Of a stretch of DNA of 64,000 nt, positions 61,641 through 64,000 are shown one piece after another. This stretch comes from Flavobacterium succinicans. Its GTDB lineage: Bacteria > Bacteroidota > Bacteroidia > Flavobacteriales > Flavobacteriaceae. The notes beneath the pieces were generated by a model. The model searched no databases. It worked only from the letters and a program-made list of their open reading frames with translations, and had not been told where the DNA came from. The stretch is taken from contig NZ_JMTM01000035.1 in assembly GCF_001662485.1 (NCBI RefSeq), positions 310,001 to 374,000 of the forward strand. Reading direction: 5' to 3'. Made by a program: the position numbers and the translations under genes. Each line of letters starts with the position of its first letter. The stretch's first letter is position 1.

Positions 61641-62251
61641 TATTTTACTTGTATTCTAAATAATTGTTGTCCTTCTAAAAATCCTTCTAAAACATCATTG
61701 GGTTGCACAGCAGCAACTCCAGCCGGTGTTCCAGTAAAAATGATATCCCCTATTTTCAACGTAAAAAACTGCGAAACATAAGCAATCAACTCATCGACAG
61801 CCCATAACATATGACTAGAACAGCCTTTTTGAACCGTTTGCCCGTTATTAGTTAACTCAAATGTAAGATTTTCAAGTGAACTAAACTGCGTTTTAGGTAA
61901 AAATTCTCCAATCACTGCCGAACCATCAAAAGCCTTTGATTTTTCCCAAGGCAGCCCTTTTTGTTTTAGTTTTTCCTGTAAATCTCTTGCCGTAAAATCG
62001 ATTCCAACACTAATTTCGTCATAATATTTATGTGCAAACTTAGGTTCGATGTATTTTCCAACTTTACTAATTTTCACAATCAACTCAATTTCGTGATGAA
62101 TATCCTCCGAAAATTCTGGAATCACAAACGGATGTTGCTTTAACAAAATAGCCGAATCAGGCTTCATAAAAACCACTGGCTCTGTGGGACGTTCGTTTTT
62201 TAGCTCTTCAATATGGTTGGCATAATTCCTGCCTATGCAAATTATTTTCAT
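61640..62251 (-). CDS. Fumarylacetoacetate hydrolase family protein
   Basis: A 203-residue enzyme of the FAH fold. Signature sequences are CIGRNYANHIEELKNERPTE, the metal-binding HHEIELIVKIS and YYDEISVGIDFTARDLQ, and GDIIFTGTPAGVAAV. Members are hydrolases, decarboxylases or oxaloacetate tautomerases; the reaction cannot be chosen here. One base is shared with the Hpt gene. Confidence 0.9.
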   Translation of the reverse strand: MKIICIGRNYANHIEELKNERPTEPVVFMKPDSAILLKQHPFVIPEFSEDIHHEIELIVKISKVGKYIEPKFAHKYYDEISVGIDFTARDLQEKLKQKGLPWEKSKAFDGSAVIGEFLPKTQFSSLENLTFELTNNGQTVQKGCSSHMLWAVDELIAYVSQFFTLKIGDIIFTGTPAGVAAVQPNDVLEGFLEGQQLFRIQVK

Positions 62252-62327
62252 AACTTAAGTGAACAGTAAATAGTAAAAAGTAATTAGCAAACACATACTA
62301 TTCACTAATTACTTTTCACTAATCACT

Positions 62328-63098
62328 TTATTTAGTATTTAACTTTCTTAATTTAATAGCAGTAAGCACTTTTTTGGTATACAAAGGAAAATCAGCATTT
62401 TGAATCCAGCTAAAATAACCAGGCTCCGACTCTAACACCTTTTCAACCTTAACACCTTTATGCTTCCCAAAAGTAAAAATCTCTTCGTTGTCTTTGTCAA
62501 ACGCAATCATACCAGCAAAATCGGCTATTTTTTTACGAGTCGTAAACTCAGACAACACTTTCATGTCATTTTCCAACTCAGGATAGCAATCCAGTTGTGC
62601 TTTTAAAATTTCGTAAGTGGCCATTGTATCTGCTTCGGCTGAATGCGCATTTTCAAGGGAATTTCCAGTGTAAAATTTCAAAGCCGCTGCTAAGGTTCTT
62701 TCTTCCATTTTATGAAAAATAGTCTGCACATCTACAGAAACTCTATTCTTCATATCAAAATCAACTCCAACTCTTAACAGTTCCTCAGCCAATAAAGGAA
62801 TATCAAAACGATCCGAATTGAATCCAGCCAAATCAGCATCTTTCATCATATTGTAAACTTGAGAGGCCAATTCTTTAAAGGTTGGCTCATTGGCTACTTT
62901 TTCATTAGTAATCCCATGCACCGCAGTTGTCTCGGCAGGAATTGGAATCGTTGGATTAACCAACCATGTTTTACTTTCTTTGTTTCCGTTGGGGAAAACT
63001 TTAAAAATTGAGATCTCTACAATGCGATCTTTCCCAATATCAACACCTGTTGTTTCAAGATCGAAAAAACAAATGGGTCTATTTAATTTCAGTTCCAT
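62328..63098 (-). CDS. DEDDh 3'-5' exonuclease
   Basis: A 256-residue nuclease of the DnaQ/ribonuclease T fold. The metal residues appear in CFFDLETTGVDIG (Asp and Glu), GFNSDRFDIPLL (Asp), and NAHSAEADTMATYEIL (His and Asp). The C-terminal part has an extra segment (FAGMIAFDKDNEEIFTFGKH, DUF3820-like). It probably acts on DNA or RNA ends; no polymerase is adjacent. Confidence 0.9.
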   Translation of the reverse strand: MELKLNRPICFFDLETTGVDIGKDRIVEISIFKVFPNGNKESKTWLVNPTIPIPAETTAVHGITNEKVANEPTFKELASQVYNMMKDADLAGFNSDRFDIPLLAEELLRVGVDFDMKNRVSVDVQTIFHKMEERTLAAALKFYTGNSLENAHSAEADTMATYEILKAQLDCYPELENDMKVLSEFTTRKKIADFAGMIAFDKDNEEIFTFGKHKGVKVEKVLESEPGYFSWIQNADFPLYTKKVLTAIKLRKLNTK

Positions 63099-63215
63099 TT
63101 TATCCTATTAATTACAATTGCAAATATACTTTTTTAAGCAGGACTAAAAAGACTTACCACTAATAAAACATCACAAACAGAATGAAATCCAAATCTTTAC
63201 AAAAAGAAAAATAAA

Positions 63216-63249
63216 AAAAACCGACATAAAATACATTATGTCGGTTTTT
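63216..63249. terminator. Intrinsic terminator of the E2 gene
   Basis: CCGACATAA and TTATGTCGG pair with A- and T-runs outside. On the minus strand it follows the E2 gene stop by 17 bases. Confidence 0.85.
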
Positions 63250-63265
63250 GATTGTTAGTTTTTTA

Positions 63266-64000
63266 TTAAAAATCCCTATTCGGATCAAATGCTTCTAAAT
63301 ACTCTGCTACTCGTTTCACAAAACTTCCTCCCAATGCTCCATCTACTACACGATGATCGTACGAATGAGACAAGAACATTTTTTGACGAATTCCAATAAA
63401 ATCACCCTCTGGAGTTTCGATTACCGCTGGCACTTTTCTAATGGCTCCCAAAGCTAAAATACCTACTTGTGGCTGATTGATAATTGGTGTTCCGAAAACA
63501 GAACCAAAAGTCCCCACATTAGTAACTGTGTAAGTTCCTCCTTGCGTATCGTCTGGCTTTAATTTACCTGCTTTTGCACGATTTCCTAAATCATTTACTG
63601 CTTTCGCCATTCCTACCAAATTCAATTGATCGGCATTTTTGATAACAGGAACAATTAAATTTCCGTTTGGCAGAGCGGCTGCCATACCCAAATTGATATT
63701 TTTCTTTTTGATAATAAAATCACCATCAACCGAAATATTCATCCCTGGAAAATCTTTCAAAGCCTTTGCAACAGCTTCCATAAATATAGGTGTAAAAGTC
63801 AATTTCTCACCTTCTCTCTTTTCGAAAGCGGTTTTTACTCGATCTCTCCATTTTACAATATTTGTTACATCAACCTCAATAAATGACTGTACGTGAGCCG
63901 ATGTCTGAACAGAAGCCACCATATAACCCGAAATCAGCTTACGCATTCTGTCCATTTCTACAATTTCGTCTCCACCATTAACAGAAACAGGAGTTGCTTT
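63266..64000 (-). CDS. 2-oxoacid dehydrogenase E2 subunit (dihydrolipoyl acyltransferase), C-terminal part
   Basis: The frame is open to the right edge of the window, so the gene is cut and its N-terminal lipoyl domains are missing; about 244 residues are visible. The catalytic domain starts near EIVEMDRMRKLISGYMV and ends with the active-site motif SYDHRVVDGALGG, with His and Asp. It could be pyruvate, 2-oxoglutarate or branched-chain dehydrogenase; the last is favoured by the DRMRKLISGYM start but not certain. Confidence 0.9.
   Translation of the reverse strand, partial: KATPVSVNGGDEIVEMDRMRKLISGYMVASVQTSAHVQSFIEVDVTNIVKWRDRVKTAFEKREGEKLTFTPIFMEAVAKALKDFPGMNISVDGDFIIKKKNINLGMAAALPNGNLIVPVIKNADQLNLVGMAKAVNDLGNRAKAGKLKPDDTQGGTYTVTNVGTFGSVFGTPIINQPQVGILALGAIRKVPAVIETPEGDFIGIRQKMFLSHSYDHRVVDGALGGSFVKRVAEYLEAFDPNRDF

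Overview
This 64 kb window is chromosomal DNA of a Flavobacterium-like member of the Bacteroidota. The evidence is AT-rich DNA, gene content (2TM proteins, a TonB-dependent receptor with a carboxypeptidase-like N-terminus, PCMD and DUF2141 proteins, BshC, DUF4295 next to L28/L33) and promoters of the TTG-N17..21-TAnnTTTG type. I see no rRNA, tRNA or CRISPR. Both ends cut a gene: selO on the left and a 2-oxoacid dehydrogenase E2 gene on the right.

Layout. 0-6 kb holds housekeeping genes (selO, tsaC, a CCA-adding-type enzyme, heme A synthase, a CDP-alcohol phosphotransferase), with a GxxExxY gene inside a 26-bp inverted repeat. 6-13.1 kb is a signalling and transport locus on the minus strand: a LytS-like kinase fused to a 2TM domain, three more 2TM paralogues, a LytTR response regulator, a secreted TPR-like protein, a DUF2141 protein and a TonB-dependent receptor. 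14-21 kb is an inorganic-carbon uptake operon (dabA, dabB, a SulP transporter, a DUF2490 protein). 21-26 kb has a pRiA4b ORF-3-like protein, an S23-type four-helix protein inside inverted satellite repeats, a nucleoid-associated protein and a GAF protein. 26.2-29.4 kb is an AT-rich accessory stretch with a RusA-like resolvase. 29.6-42 kb holds envelope proteins, an HD-PycTM fusion, a 1242-residue metallophosphoesterase with an outer-membrane barrel, and a two-component system followed by barrel and PCMD genes. 42-45.5 kb is an acyl-CoA carboxylase operon. 45.7-58 kb is mixed (radical SAM/B12, hydrolases, SdpI/SdpR-like pair, MFS, bshC, ndk). 58-64 kb has ftsY, DUF4295, L33, L28, cinA, Hpt, FAH, an exonuclease and the E2 gene.

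The most interesting signal is in the 6-13 kb locus. Three separate minus-strand genes there (TPR, DUF2141, TonB receptor) carry the same promoter layout: two 9-bp direct repeats resembling LytTR boxes, 12 bp apart, followed at an identical distance by a -7 element. With the LytTR regulator and kinase encoded alongside, this looks like a self-contained regulon. The start codons of both the kinase and the regulator are directly preceded by heptanucleotide tandem repeats. A second signal is a dispersed intergenic element (three clear copies) with a conserved 7-nt loop and a stem whose arms differ between copies but stay paired.
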